Source: Anaerolineales bacterium (GTDB lineage Bacteria; Chloroflexota; Anaerolineae; Anaerolineales; UBA11579). From it: a DNA stretch of 64,000 nucleotides. The DNA lies in assembly GCA_020059485.1 (NCBI GenBank), contig JAGVCA010000048.1, positions 1 through 64,000 on the forward strand, written 5' to 3'. Position 1 is the stretch's first letter, and each line of letters begins with the position of its first letter. Shown in pieces: positions 47,476 to 57,419 of this stretch. The position numbers were made by a program, and so were the translations under genes. The notes below the pieces were generated by a model. The model saw nothing but the letters and a program-made list of their open reading frames with translations. It made no database searches and was not told where the DNA came from.

Positions 47476-48189
47476 ATGGCAGATCGAAACTCTCCTTTTA
47501 TTGAACTACGCGGGGTGGTAAAGGATTACCATTCCAAGGCAGGTGCGTTCCAGGCCTTGAAAGGGATTGATCTAGATATCTATCCCGGTGAATTCTTGGG
47601 GGTGGTCGGAAAATCGGGGGCTGGAAAATCAACGTTGCTCAATATGTTAACCGGGGTAGATAAATTGACTGCTGGGGAGGTCCGGGTGTACACCAACGGA
47701 TCAAGTATCAACCTCGCGAATCTCAGCGAAAATGAACTGGCACTTTGGCGGGGACGGACGATGGGGGTTGTCTACCAGTCCTTTCAACTTCTTCCCATGC
47801 TCAACCTGGTCCAGAATGTGATGATGGCCATGGATATGAGTGGGTTATATCATCCTCGTAAAAGTAAAGAGCGTGCCCTGGAACTGCTCGATCTGGTTGA
47901 ACTTGAGGCACATGCCTTCAAATATCCTTCTCAGATATCCGGTGGTCAACAGCAGCGGGTGGCAATCGCCCGTGCCCTTGCCAACGATCCGCCTCTGATA
48001 GTAGCCGATGAACCGACCGGCAGTTTGGATTCTGTCACTGCGGACCATATTTTTAATCTTTTCCAAAGATTCCTTCAATCTGACCGGACGATCGTAATGG
48101 TTACCCATGATCAAGGACTGATGCCCAGATTTTCACGTTATGTCAATATCGTCGATGGAGAGTTGGTGGAGAATGGGAGAGAATTGTGA
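47476..48189 (+). CDS. ABC transporter ATP-binding protein (LolD/MacB type)
   Basis: [41 protein letters not shown]. Confidence 0.95.
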   Translation: MADRNSPFIELRGVVKDYHSKAGAFQALKGIDLDIYPGEFLGVVGKSGAGKSTLLNMLTGVDKLTAGEVRVYTNGSSINLANLSENELALWRGRTMGVVYQSFQLLPMLNLVQNVMMAMDMSGLYHPRKSKERALELLDLVELEAHAFKYPSQISGGQQQRVAIARALANDPPLIVADEPTGSLDSVTADHIFNLFQRFLQSDRTIVMVTHDQGLMPRFSRYVNIVDGELVENGREL

Positions 48190-49337
48190 TGGTCCCTGAA
48201 CACACACAACCTGTTCCCGGTGATTCCCCTGTCATCATAGAGATGCAGAATTTGGTAAAAACATTTATCAGCTCTGCGGGAGAATTTACCGCCTTGCAGG
48301 GCATCAACCTCAACTTGCAGGAAGGTGAATTTGTTGCTGTGATCGGCAAGTCTGGCAGCGGAAAATCTACCTTGCTGAACATGCTGACTGGGATCGATCA
48401 TCCCACCAGCGGTCAAGTCCTCGTACGTGGGGTAGACGTCTATGCCATGAGTGAAAGCAAACGATCCTTATGGCGGGGTCGGAATCTGGGGATTGTCTTT
48501 CAGTTTTTCCAATTATTGCCGATGCTCAATCTGCTTGAAAATGTCATGCTCCCCATGGATTATGTCGGGATGTATGATATCGACCAGAGACCCAAAAAGG
48601 CGATGGAGCTATTGGCCCTGGTTGGGTTGGAAGAGCATGCCCAGAAACTGCCTGCAGCGGTTTCTCGAGGACAGCAGCAGAGTGCGGCGATTGCTCGCGC
48701 CCTGGCCACTGATGCGCCTATTCTGGTGGCAGATGAGCCTACAGGCAACCTGGATTCTCAGTCTGCCAGCAAGATTATCGATCTTTTTGAAATGCTTTCC
48801 AGGCAGGGGAAGACCATCGTCATGGTCACCCATGATCCCTCTATGACCGAGAGGACTTCGAGGACGGTCTTCATCTCCGATGGAGAATTGGTCAATGAGA
48901 CCATTGCTCAGACGTTGCCTTTACTCACCCATTCGGTGATGAAGGAACTGAGCAAACGGGTCAAACGTCTTTATTTTCAACCTGGAGCGGTCATTCTGGA
49001 GCAAAAAAAGTCTGTCGGATTTTTTTACATGATCGAGAAGGGTAAGGTGGATATTGTTCTTAAAGAGCGTCGCAGTAATGATGTGGTGATTTCAACTTTG
49101 ATGGACAATGACTTCTTTGGTGAGATTGAATTGCTGAAGGGTGGCAAGTCGATTGCCAGTGTGCGAGCTTCTTTGGAGAGACCAGTGGACCTGCTGGCCA
49201 TCTCTCGGGAGGATTTTTTATGGTTGATGGAACAATCTCCCCTCACAGAGAAAGCAATCAGCACAATGGTACAAGAAAGGCTTGAGGAAAGAAAACAGAC
49301 CGATCGCCGAAAAAACAGATGGAAACTTTTTGGATAG
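48186..49337 (+). CDS. ABC ATP-binding protein fused to a C-terminal cyclic-nucleotide-binding-like domain
   Basis: [40 protein letters not shown], then PGAVILEQKKSVGFFYMIEKGKVDI...NDFFGEIELL. Confidence 0.92.
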   Translation: MMVPEHTQPVPGDSPVIIEMQNLVKTFISSAGEFTALQGINLNLQEGEFVAVIGKSGSGKSTLLNMLTGIDHPTSGQVLVRGVDVYAMSESKRSLWRGRNLGIVFQFFQLLPMLNLLENVMLPMDYVGMYDIDQRPKKAMELLALVGLEEHAQKLPAAVSRGQQQSAAIARALATDAPILVADEPTGNLDSQSASKIIDLFEMLSRQGKTIVMVTHDPSMTERTSRTVFISDGELVNETIAQTLPLLTHSVMKELSKRVKRLYFQPGAVILEQKKSVGFFYMIEKGKVDIVLKERRSNDVVISTLMDNDFFGEIELLKGGKSIASVRASLERPVDLLAISREDFLWLMEQSPLTEKAISTMVQERLEERKQTDRRKNRWKLFG

Positions 49338-49424
49338 TTCCTCTCACCCCAATCCTTCTCTTTGGTCGAGATTATTGAGCCGATCATGGGATGATGATGG
49401 TGAGTTTCTTAACAGGAGAAAAAA

Positions 49425-51857
49425 ATGCGCCCCCGCTGGCGAAAAGTGCTCTCAGACCTAATCGATAATAAAGCCCGAACCATCCTGGTGGTCTTTTCAA
49501 TTGCGGTTGGTGTTTTTGCGATTGGTGTGATCGCTGGGACTTATGTGATCATCTCGGAAGATATGGGTGTGAGTTACTCGGCAAACAATCCATCCAATAT
49601 TGAGATCCGGATGGATGATTTTGATCAGGATCTGCTGAATACCATCAGGAAATTTGACGGGATAAAAGGAGCCGAAGCGCGTCGAGTATTTACCATTCGT
49701 CTGCGTCCCCTGGGTGAAACCAAGTGGACATCGGTAGACGTGATCGCCATTGAAGATTTCCAAGAGAATGAGATCAATCTGCTTGAGCCTGTCAGTGGTG
49801 CGACAGAACCGGGGAAGAACGAGATCCTGCTTGAGCGAGATGTGCTGGATGAACTTGAGGTTTCTTCAGGCGAGTATCTGGAAGTTCAACTCCGGGATGA
49901 CACCATCAAAGAGATCATGGTGGCAGGAATTGTTCGGGATTCTTCCACCGGCGCGATTGATTTTCTCTCTCCTCCACTGGCCTATATCACAACCGATTCT
50001 TTAAAATTCTTTGATCAGCCAAAAGATTACAACCGTCTTTTTGCCACTGTTGAAGTCGGCCAGGATGACGATGAGCAGATCCGCTCGGTGTTGGCTGATC
50101 TATCAGAGAAGATAGAAAAAAACAACTATACCATCGGACGCACCTTCATCTCGAAAACCCACGAGCATCCGCTTGAACCCACCATCAATGCGGTGCTTGG
50201 GATCCTGATGGCACTTGGTGTCTTGATCGTATTCCTTTCCAGCGCGTTGATTGCGAATACCCTCAATGCCCTGCTCAATCAGCACCTGCGACATATCGGT
50301 GTCATGAAACTGATCGGAGGCCGGGATCAAATCATTTTTCGCATGTATCTGGTATTGCTGCTTGCTTTTGGCTTTTTGGCGCTCCTGATCGCGATCCCGG
50401 CCGGGGGTCAGGGCGCGTATGCATTGGCAGAATATATTGCCGATCAGATGGGTTTTTCTCTTCTGGGCTATCGGATTGTGCCACTCTCTCTCATCATTCA
50501 GGTAGCGGTGGGTATCCTGGTTCCTCTCGTCGCAGGATTCATTCCTGTCATCAAAGGATCAAAAGTTACTGTCCAGGAAGCGCTCGATGGCGATCAGGCC
50601 TCTGCTGCGGATGATGACGATTCTGCTGATCGAGAGGGGGGATCCCGATTCGAACGGTTTCAGGTTAGGTCTGTCCAGGTGCTGGCTGACCGCGGCATCC
50701 GGATTCCCCGCCAGATGCTGATTTCTCTCCGTAATACTTTCAGGCAGCGGGGGCGTTTATTATTAACCCTGATCACTCTCACCATGGGTGGGGCAATTTT
50801 CATCTCGGTTTTTAATGTCAGGGTCACCCTGCATGATTATGTTGAAGACATCGGGAATTATTTCCTGGCGGATGTCACCCTTGATTTTGAACGGCCATAC
50901 AGGCTGGAAGAAATCAAACAATATGCGCATCAGGACCCGCGTGTGACCGCGGTCGAAGGATGGTCTTACGCCAGTGCAGAGATTCTATTTCCTGATGGCA
51001 ACACGGCTGAAAATATCAGTATCTTAGCACCGCCGGCTGACAGCAACTTGGTTTCACCTTTGATGGTGGATGGACACTGGATTCAGCCCGGTGATATAAA
51101 AAAACTGACGATCAGTGAGGGAATCTACGATTATTATCCCGATCTAAAAGCCGGAGATATGATCCCGTTAAAAATAAACGGGAAAGAAGAATATTGGGAA
51201 GTTGTGGGTGTATTTAAGTTCATTGGACTGGAAGGGGTGCTCGGTTATGCGCCATATGAATATATTTCCCGCGAACAAAATCTGGCCAATCGCTCCTTCT
51301 CTTACCGGATCGTCACGGAAAAGCATGACCGAGTCTATCAGCAGGTGATGGCAAAAGAACTGGACGCTTATTTTCGGGATCAGGGTTTCCACGTGCAAGA
51401 AGCTACACCGGGACTTTCAACCATGGATAGTGCCTCGGAAAGCCTGGATATCCTGATTGCCTTCCTGTTAATTATGGCCCTGTTGACAGCAACTGTCGGC
51501 TCAATGGGACTGGCTGGCACGATGAGTATGAACGTGATGGATCGGACCCGGGAAATCGGTATCATGCGGGCGATTGGGGCCACCGATAGAGAAATTATTC
51601 GCATGGTGATCGGAGAAGGGATGCTGATTGGGTTACTCTCCTTTGGATTAGGAATGATCCTCGCAGTTCCCTTTACCTACCTACTTTCCGCGATTGTCAG
51701 TAATGCTGTCTTTGCTACACCCATTGCGGTCGTTTTTACACCGATGGGGTACTACATCTGGTTGGGGCTGGTGATCATCTTGTCCTCCCTGGCCAGCGTT
51801 CTACCTGCCCGCAATGCGGCGAGGCTGACCATTCGCGAGGTTTTGGCCTATGAATAA
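49425..51857 (+). CDS. FtsX-like permease (ABC export)
   Basis: 810 aa, two FtsX-type domains; MNVMDRTREIGIMRAIGATDREIIRMVIGEG. Confidence 0.93.
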   Translation: MRPRWRKVLSDLIDNKARTILVVFSIAVGVFAIGVIAGTYVIISEDMGVSYSANNPSNIEIRMDDFDQDLLNTIRKFDGIKGAEARRVFTIRLRPLGETKWTSVDVIAIEDFQENEINLLEPVSGATEPGKNEILLERDVLDELEVSSGEYLEVQLRDDTIKEIMVAGIVRDSSTGAIDFLSPPLAYITTDSLKFFDQPKDYNRLFATVEVGQDDDEQIRSVLADLSEKIEKNNYTIGRTFISKTHEHPLEPTINAVLGILMALGVLIVFLSSALIANTLNALLNQHLRHIGVMKLIGGRDQIIFRMYLVLLLAFGFLALLIAIPAGGQGAYALAEYIADQMGFSLLGYRIVPLSLIIQVAVGILVPLVAGFIPVIKGSKVTVQEALDGDQASAADDDDSADREGGSRFERFQVRSVQVLADRGIRIPRQMLISLRNTFRQRGRLLLTLITLTMGGAIFISVFNVRVTLHDYVEDIGNYFLADVTLDFERPYRLEEIKQYAHQDPRVTAVEGWSYASAEILFPDGNTAENISILAPPADSNLVSPLMVDGHWIQPGDIKKLTISEGIYDYYPDLKAGDMIPLKINGKEEYWEVVGVFKFIGLEGVLGYAPYEYISREQNLANRSFSYRIVTEKHDRVYQQVMAKELDAYFRDQGFHVQEATPGLSTMDSASESLDILIAFLLIMALLTATVGSMGLAGTMSMNVMDRTREIGIMRAIGATDREIIRMVIGEGMLIGLLSFGLGMILAVPFTYLLSAIVSNAVFATPIAVVFTPMGYYIWLGLVIILSSLASVLPARNAARLTIREVLAYE

Positions 51858-51897
51858 ATCAGGTTGGCCTGCATTTTGATTGCCATATAAAAAGGAG

Positions 51898-53070
51898 ATG
51901 GACATGAAAACCAAAATTACGAAAATATTTTTGTTATTGTGCCTCATATTTGCGTTCACATTGAGCGCTTGTGCGGAGAGGGAGGGGGATCCCCTGCCGA
52001 CGCCGGTGGAAAGTGTAAGTCTGGATACCGTGATCGCGGAAGGCTATCTGGTTCCAGCCCAATCTAGCTGGCTCAACTTTGCAGCCCAGGGCCGGGTCGA
52101 AGAAATTTTGGTTGTGGAAGGTGAACAAGTTGCCAAGGATCAGGTCTTGATCCGCCTGGCTGGCCACGAGCAAGCAGTCGCTTCCCTGTCAGCCGCAGAA
52201 TTTGAATTGGCACGCGCTCAGCAAGATCTTGATGCCTTCATGCGTACGACGGACCTGGGAACTGCAAATGCCTGGCAGGTTTACCTGGATGCCCAGTTGC
52301 TGCGAGCGGAAGCCGAACGCAGGTGGGAAAATCTGGACCTTGATACCCTGGAAGACGAGATAGAGGATGCCCAGGTTGAGGTACTCGACCGCAAAGAGGA
52401 TCTGGATGATGCGCAGGAAGAATGGGATAAATACAAAGATGTTGATGAGGATAATGTATCCAGACAAAACGCTGAAGATGATTTGGAAGCAGCCCAGGAA
52501 GATTATAACGAAGCGCAGCGCAATTTGGAGGAAGCCCGCCGAGAGATAGACACTGTTCGGGCCGCTTTCGATGCCGCCCTGGCGGCAGAAGCCGAAGCCA
52601 GGCGAGAGTATCAGATGTGGCTGGATGAAGGTGTTGATCATGATCAGCAAGCCCTCCTGGAACTCCGAGTCTCAGCTGCTGAGGGTGGTCTGGCGGCGTC
52701 CCAGTATGCTTTGGAAAACTACGAATTAACGGCACCTTTTGCCGGCACGGTAACTGATATTAACCTGGAGATCGGTCAGTTCATTGGTCCAGAGGCTATG
52801 GCAGTACAAATAGCTGATCTAAGTGAGTTCAAGATCGAGACCAGTGACCTGACAGAGCTCGAAGTGATCAAAATCAGTGAAGGGCAAGTGGTGGAAATTG
52901 TTCCCGATGCCCTGCCAAACATTCGGATAACAGGGATCGTGGATCAAATCGGGCAGTCATTTCGGACCCAAGCTGGCGATATCATATACAAAGTCACCAT
53001 CAAATTGGATGAGATCGACCCAAATTTGCGATGGGGAATGACCGTGGAGATCACTTTCATCCCAGAGTAA
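51898..53070 (+). CDS. HlyD/RND-type periplasmic adaptor-like lipoprotein
   Basis: LSACAER lipobox; long coiled coil; YELTAPFAGTVTDINLEIGQFI. Confidence 0.88.
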   Translation: MDMKTKITKIFLLLCLIFAFTLSACAEREGDPLPTPVESVSLDTVIAEGYLVPAQSSWLNFAAQGRVEEILVVEGEQVAKDQVLIRLAGHEQAVASLSAAEFELARAQQDLDAFMRTTDLGTANAWQVYLDAQLLRAEAERRWENLDLDTLEDEIEDAQVEVLDRKEDLDDAQEEWDKYKDVDEDNVSRQNAEDDLEAAQEDYNEAQRNLEEARREIDTVRAAFDAALAAEAEARREYQMWLDEGVDHDQQALLELRVSAAEGGLAASQYALENYELTAPFAGTVTDINLEIGQFIGPEAMAVQIADLSEFKIETSDLTELEVIKISEGQVVEIVPDALPNIRITGIVDQIGQSFRTQAGDIIYKVTIKLDEIDPNLRWGMTVEITFIPE

Positions 53071-53255
53071 AGGGAGCAGGATGACTTGTTTCTCTGGGGT
53101 GCCCGGAAGGTTTTTATCAAGTGAGATCATTTGGGATTAATTTCTCTGAATTTCATAAGAAGATCGGAGGATGGAGCAGTTCATGCCAAGCCCGATTGGA
53201 TCAAATCGCCTGCCAGTATTGATGTAATCTGGTGAATATGATAATATCCTGCATT

Positions 53256-53348
53256 ATGAACTACCACAGTGTGTCTTGCCGCCATCATCATCACGCCAAA
53301 ATGCAACCGGCCATCCCCCCGGGCAAGACTGCTTTAACTGGACAGTAA
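53256..53348 (+). CDS. hisL: Candidate his operon leader peptide MNYHSVSCRHHHHAKMQPAIPPGKTALTGQ
   Basis: Short ORF with four consecutive His codons (53283-53294) directly upstream of a terminator and hisG; in-frame alternative ATG at 53238; no strong SD. Confidence 0.75.
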   Translation: MNYHSVSCRHHHHAKMQPAIPPGKTALTGQ

Positions 53349-53374
53349 CCAAACTGACTCACCAATGCAAAGCG

Positions 53375-53402
53375 AACGCTCCCCGGAAGGGGGGCGTTTT
53401 TT
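53375..53402 (+). terminator. Attenuator-like intrinsic terminator upstream of hisG
   Basis: AACGCTCCCC-GGAA-GGGGGGCGTT-TTTT, 10-bp stem with one T.G. Confidence 0.85.
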
Positions 53403-53419
53403 ATCTTAAAGGAGTTTCG

Positions 53420-54439
53420 ATGAACGACAACACTCGCAAGATCAGGATCGCACTTCCCAGCAAGGGATTGCTTGCCGACGGCAGCCGACAATTACTATCC
53501 GATGTCGGATTGCCTGTTTACAACCCAAACCCCCGGCAGTATATTGCCGGGATCCAGTTTCTGCCTGAGGTTGAGGTTATCTTCCAGCGTCCGGGTGACA
53601 TTGTGATCAGCGTGCGGGATGGTAGCGTTGATTTTGGGATCACCGGAAGCGATATTTTTCTTGAGAAACGCGATACCAATCACAAGATTTTGGCGCTCCA
53701 CAGCAATTTGGGGTTTGGGAAATGTACCCTCAACGTGATCGTGCCGGATCAGTGGCAAAACATTGATACTATGCTCGATCTAAAAAAATACCAGGTGGAA
53801 TTACAAAGACCACTCAAGATCGCCACCAAATTTCCCAATCTCGCCAGAGGTTACTTTCAGACAATCTCCAAGATCCCTGTCGATCTGATCCAGGCCGAGG
53901 GCACCTTGGAGATAGCGCCAACGATTGGGTATGCCGATCTGATCGTTGATCTTGTTTCGACAGGCACGACGTTGCGTGACAATCGTTTGAAAAAAATCTT
54001 TGATGGGAAAATCCTGGATGCTGAGGCCTGCCTGATCGCAAACCGGGAGAGGCTTGCTTCGAATGCGCAAACACTGAAAACTGCCACATTCCTGCTAGAG
54101 ATCATCGGTGCCCATCTCCGCGGGAAGAAAAATGTGGCTGTATTTGCCAATATCAGAGCGAACAGTGAGGATGAGATCTCCGAAAAACTCTCCAGCCATG
54201 AGGTCATTGGTGGTTTGCAAGGACCGACCATCTCGCGGGTAATGTCTCGCAGCCAGGAAAAGTTCTTTGCCATCCATATCGTGGTCAAGAAGGAGCAACT
54301 GCATCAAGCCATTGCCGAACTTCGGGATATTGGCGGCAGCGGTGTGGTTGTGTCTCCGGTGAATTTTATTTTTGAAGAACAACCGAATGAAATCCTGAAC
54401 ATGATGCAAGCATTGGAGGAAAAAAATGAAGATCTATGA
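53420..54439 (+). CDS. hisG: ATP phosphoribosyltransferase
   Basis: RIALPSKGLLADGSRQLL; first gene of the his operon. Confidence 0.95.
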   Translation: MNDNTRKIRIALPSKGLLADGSRQLLSDVGLPVYNPNPRQYIAGIQFLPEVEVIFQRPGDIVISVRDGSVDFGITGSDIFLEKRDTNHKILALHSNLGFGKCTLNVIVPDQWQNIDTMLDLKKYQVELQRPLKIATKFPNLARGYFQTISKIPVDLIQAEGTLEIAPTIGYADLIVDLVSTGTTLRDNRLKKIFDGKILDAEACLIANRERLASNAQTLKTATFLLEIIGAHLRGKKNVAVFANIRANSEDEISEKLSSHEVIGGLQGPTISRVMSRSQEKFFAIHIVVKKEQLHQAIAELRDIGGSGVVVSPVNFIFEEQPNEILNMMQALEEKNEDL

Positions 54440-55739
54440 AGTCGAAGAAGCCCGAAAAACCATTCTGAAGAGAAAGGCACTGCACAGAATGGAATACTCC
54501 CCCATCCTGGTCCAGAAGACCGAAGAGTACTTTGGGGAAGGGATCACACCGCCCCAAGCAGTGGCAATCATTTTGCAATCTGTGGAGGAACAAGGGGATC
54601 AAGGCATTCGCAAATGGTCACAGGTCCTCGATGGCTACGATGGGACCGAGTTTGTCATCCCGAAAGAAGAACTCAAGCGCGCCTGGAAACAGATGGATCG
54701 AGAGATCCAGGCTGCGATAGAGGCAGCTGCTGGCCGGATTCGTACTTTTCATCAGATGCAGCCCGCGGCTAGTTGGACCACAAATGAGCTGGGAGGCATA
54801 TTGGGACAAAGGATTACACCAATAGAATCCGTTGGGGTGTATGTGCCCGGAGGTACTGCTCCGCTTCCATCATCATTGCTGATGAGTGTGATCCCTGCTC
54901 AGGTAGCCGGGGTCAGCAAGATCTATACTGCCACGCCCCCTCAACCTGAAGCCGCGATCCTGGCGGCCGCTTATTATTGTGGTGTCGAAGCGGTATATCA
55001 GATCGGCGGCGCACAAGCGATCGCGGCGTTGGCCTTTGGGACCGAAAGCATTCCAAAGGTGGACAAAATTGTTGGGGCTGGCAACCTCTTTGTGACACTA
55101 GCCAAACAACAATTATTTGGTGTTGTTGGACTAGATGGTCTGGCAGGACCTACCGAGACGTTGGTGATTGCGGATCGCTTCGCAAACCCGGTCTGGGTGG
55201 CCACAGACCTGTTGGCTCAGGCGGAGCACGATGTCCAGGCCAGCGCCATCCTGCTGACCACCGACTCTGATTTGGCTGGACAGGTATCTGAGGAAGTCCA
55301 GCTTCAGCTGTCAATCCTTTCCCGTCGGGATACCATCACGGCCTCAATCCAGAACGCAGGCGGGATTGTGCTGGTTGACTCGCTGGAACAGGCCGCCGAA
55401 CTTGCTAATGACTATGCCCCCGAGCACCTGTGCCTATCCGTAAATGATCCTGAAGGGTTAATGTCGAAGATCAACAATGCCGGCGGTTTCTTTTTAGGTG
55501 AACATTCTTTCGAGGTTTTAGGTGACTATATCGCCGGTCCCAGCCATGTCATGCCCACTGGTGGAACGGCTCGTTTCGCTTCTCCGCTGAATGTTCTTGA
55601 CTTCGTAAAAATATCAAGTGTGATCGGACTGGAGCAGGCAGGGGCCGCCGCTCTGAGTAAAACAGCGGCAATCCTCGCTGAGCTTGAAAATCTGACTGCG
55701 CATGCCGCCGCCGCCAGGGCGAGGTTGGAAACGAAATGA
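54426..55739 (+). CDS. hisD: Histidinol dehydrogenase
   Basis: VGVYVPGGTAPLPSSLLM, DLLAQAEHD, GPSHVMPTGGTARFASPLNV. Confidence 0.97.
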   Translation: MKIYEVEEARKTILKRKALHRMEYSPILVQKTEEYFGEGITPPQAVAIILQSVEEQGDQGIRKWSQVLDGYDGTEFVIPKEELKRAWKQMDREIQAAIEAAAGRIRTFHQMQPAASWTTNELGGILGQRITPIESVGVYVPGGTAPLPSSLLMSVIPAQVAGVSKIYTATPPQPEAAILAAAYYCGVEAVYQIGGAQAIAALAFGTESIPKVDKIVGAGNLFVTLAKQQLFGVVGLDGLAGPTETLVIADRFANPVWVATDLLAQAEHDVQASAILLTTDSDLAGQVSEEVQLQLSILSRRDTITASIQNAGGIVLVDSLEQAAELANDYAPEHLCLSVNDPEGLMSKINNAGGFFLGEHSFEVLGDYIAGPSHVMPTGGTARFASPLNVLDFVKISSVIGLEQAGAAALSKTAAILAELENLTAHAAAARARLETK

Positions 55740-56835
55740 CAACTTCATTCCGATTCATTCGCAAGCATATCTTGGATCTGCCGCCATACCAGCCGGTTTA
55801 TCCCCTGGATGTGCTGTCTGAAGAACTGCGCATTCCTGTCCGGAATCTGACAAAACTGGATGCCAATGAGAACCCGTACGGGCCATTGCCTGAAGTGAAA
55901 GAAGCCCTGTCACAAATTGATACCTTACACATTTACCCTGATCCGGAAAGCCGGGGAATCAGGCGTCTTCTGGCCAACTATCATAAGCTTCGGGAAGACA
56001 GCATTGTGATTGCAGCCGGTGCGGATGAAATGATTGACCTGATCATGCGTATCGTTCTGGATCCTGGCGACAAGATCGTTAATTGCCCACCGACCTTCGG
56101 CATGTATGCATTTGATGGTCTGTTGAACCAGGCTGAGATTCTGATTGTCCCCCGGAATCCGGATTTTTCACTGGATATTGATCTTTTGACCGAAGTCGTG
56201 AAAGCACATCAGCCAAAGTTGCTATTCCTCGCAAATCCGAACAATCCGGATGGCGGGATGATCTCAGCCGGTGATTTTGAGAAGATTACCGACTTCCGCT
56301 TTTGGTTGTGGTCGATGAGGCATACATTCAATTTGCGGACCGTGGAGGATCTCTTGTCTCTCGGGTTGTTGATTATCCGAACCTGATTGTGTTACAGACC
56401 TTCTCCAAATGGGCTGGTCTGGCTGGTCTGAGGATCGGCTTTGGCGTTTTCCCAAATGATTTGGCGGCGATTATGGTGAAGGCTAAACAACCTTACAATG
56501 TTTCTGTAGCAGCGGAGACAGCCGCAATCATCACAATGGAGAATCATTCACTCGCTCAGGAGAGGATTGACAGGATCGTTGAATCGCGCGCCTGGTTGAC
56601 GGAGGAACTATCCCGAATCCCGGGACTTTTGCCATATCCTTCGCAGGCCAACTTTATTCTCTGCAAAGTGATTGACGGGTTGGCACGACAGATTTGGGCT
56701 GAGTTACGTAAGCAGGGGATTCTGATCCGCTATTTTGATAAACTGGGACTCTCAGATCATATCCGGATCAGCATCGGTACAGAAAATCAAAACCAAAAAT
56801 TGCTATCAGCACTGAAAGAAATGAGGATGCAATGA
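55736..56835 (+). pseudogene. hisC: Histidinol-phosphate aminotransferase, split by a single-base frameshift near 56293
   Basis: N-terminal frame through FEKITD; C-terminal frame LVVVDEAYIQFAD...; inserting one C after 56293 restores TDLPLLVVVDEAY. Confidence 0.85.
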
Positions 56836-57419
56836 GAATTGCAAATATTGAGCGAAAGACAAAAGAAACTGAGATCGCGATTGAGATCAATCTGGATGGT
56901 ACTGGTGACTATCAGATCAATACTGGGATCGGTTTCTTTGATCATATGCTAACCCAGATAGCTGTGCACGGTCTGTGCGATTTGAAGATCAAGGCAGTCG
57001 GCGATTTGCAGATTGATCCTCACCACACGGTGGAAGACTGCGGGTTGGTGATTGGCAGTGCCTTTGGAAAAGCCCTGGGCGATAAAGCCGGTATCGAGCG
57101 GGCAGCATCTGCTTTCTATCCAATGGATGATGCGCTTGCCCAGGCTGTTGTGGATTTCTCCGGCCGGCCTTATTCGGTGATCAAGGTCAATTGGTCAGCG
57201 CCTACAGTCGGTGGTTTGGACACGACTTTGGTTGAACATTTTTTTCAGTCATTTTCGGTTGGCAGTGGATCCAATCTGCATCTGCAAGTACATTATGGCA
57301 AAGACAATCACCATATTGCCGAAGCGATGTTCAAAGCCTTTGCGCGGGCAGCCATGGCAGCAACACGGATTGATCCCCGGCGTTCAGGGAAAATACCCAG
57401 TTCAAAGGGAGTTATATGA
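56832..57419 (+). CDS. hisB: Imidazoleglycerol-phosphate dehydratase
   Basis: TGIGFFDHMLTQIAVHG, DPHHTVEDCGLVIG. Confidence 0.97.
   Translation: MRIANIERKTKETEIAIEINLDGTGDYQINTGIGFFDHMLTQIAVHGLCDLKIKAVGDLQIDPHHTVEDCGLVIGSAFGKALGDKAGIERAASAFYPMDDALAQAVVDFSGRPYSVIKVNWSAPTVGGLDTTLVEHFFQSFSVGSGSNLHLQVHYGKDNHHIAEAMFKAFARAAMAATRIDPRRSGKIPSSKGVI

Noticed and set aside
53101-53420. T-box riboswitch controlling hisG
   Set aside because: No T-box consensus (AGGGTGGNACCGCG-like) seen; the His-codon leader ORF explains the terminator better.
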